DNA of 39,678 bases from a bacterium. GTDB taxonomy: Bacteria; Latescibacterota; Latescibacteria; Latescibacterales; Latescibacteraceae. Made by a program: the position numbers and the translations under genes. Shown in pieces: positions 39,335 through 39,678 of the stretch. A model generated the notes under the pieces. That model was not told the DNA's origin and made no database searches. It saw only the letters and a program-made list of their open reading frames with translations. The stretch is from contig JAJFUH010000013.1 in the NCBI GenBank assembly GCA_021372535.1, forward strand, positions 1 to 39,678. The letters are read 5' to 3'. The stretch's first letter is position 1. Each line of letters opens with the position of its first letter.

Positions 39335-39470
39335 TAGAACGGGGATGTACGCGGATCACGCGGATTTGCGCGGATTTGTTTTTATATGTCTGACCGATGT
39401 GACATTGCAGGGGTAATTCACGAATTATCCCTGTACCGTGCTTTCGTGGTTAAATATGTTCATGAAGAGT
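39332..39470. repeat. composite intergenic element, last copy
   Basis: Starts CTGATAGAACGGGGATGTAC, overlapping the isomerase stop. Three GCGGAT units about 10 bp apart follow, then CTGACCGATGTGACATTG. The palindrome CAGGGGTAATTC-AC-GAATTATCCCTG (39408-39433) has a 12-bp arm with one G-T pair. GTGCTTTCGTGGTTAAATAT and TTCATGAAGAGTATCC complete it. Best preserved with copies 1 and 2. Confidence 0.7.
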
Positions 39471-39678
39471 ATCCATAACCATGAACAGACACAACGAAAG
39501 ATGAAAATGTTTGCAGACTGATTTTATGGATTCCCGAATAACTGTCCGGTTAAATACTGAGCACCTTTTGTTTGCAGTAGGACATGATAGTGCTCCTACT
39601 AATTACGGGAACTCACCCCGCGTATAACACTTTGATAATACAGATGTTGGTGGCGCCTCCCCTCTCTTGAGGCAAGAG
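39471..39678. other. intergenic end of window with an operator-like inverted repeat
   Basis: AGTAGGA (39576-39582) and TCCTACT (39594-39600) are perfect 7-bp arms 11 bp apart. CTCTTG-AGG-CAAGAG forms a small hairpin at the very edge of the window. No reading frame of convincing quality was seen in 39335-39678; the next gene is outside. Confidence 0.35.

Overview
The window looks like a chromosomal segment from a diderm (Gram-negative type), moderately GC-rich, uncultivated-style bacterium. Signs of an outer membrane and active export are several lipobox lipoproteins, Tat-type signals and an ExbB-ExbD-ExbD-TonB operon. The mix of heparinase II/III-like lyase, Tat-exported Gfo/Idh/MocA oxidoreductase, TIM-barrel sugar isomerase, CBM9-type lipoprotein and DUF362 proteins recalls FCB-group candidate phyla such as Latescibacterota. 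That placement is inference; there is no rRNA here.

Layout. 1-92: start of an insertion-sequence transposase running off the left edge. 238-8404: unlinked exported or membrane proteins (DUF362, a DUF5009/NagX-like acetyltransferase, a beta-propeller phosphoesterase lipoprotein, a CocE/S15 hydrolase). 8448-20847: a glycan or activated-sugar modification block behind a near-consensus promoter: sugar-nucleotide epimerase, DegT aminotransferase, SPASM radical SAM, GNAT acetyltransferase, second SPASM radical SAM, UGM-like FAD enzyme, WbqC-like protein, CBM9/hydrolase-like lipoprotein, methyltransferase and GT39-type membrane glycosyltransferase. 21503-24798: ExbB, two ExbD, TonB and a TPR protein. 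25296-39334: a catabolic block: D-aminoacylase-type amidohydrolase, polysaccharide lyase, prolyl oligopeptidase, atypical SDR, two Gfo/Idh/MocA oxidoreductases and a xylose-isomerase-like TIM barrel. A truncated, chimeric DnaB-like helicase (35959-37002) sits inside it between low-complexity repeats.

The genes suggest a cell that degrades complex, possibly uronic-acid-containing, polysaccharide outside or in the periplasm, imports products with TonB energy, and decorates its own surface with an amino sugar. Substrates cannot be read from sequence alone.

The non-coding DNA is unusually structured. I see a composite element with a GGTAATTC/GAATTACC palindrome in several gaps ahead of genes; hairpins with a constant GAA triloop and changing but still paired stems; a possible three-way-junction element (25144-25216); a 104-bp element bounded by a perfect 15-bp inverted repeat (35368-35471); short-unit tandem arrays of period 7-10; and a helically phased GTGACA array inside the helicase gene. 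Several good sigma70-like promoters (hexamers 17 bp apart) are visible. I saw no rRNA, tRNA or CRISPR array.
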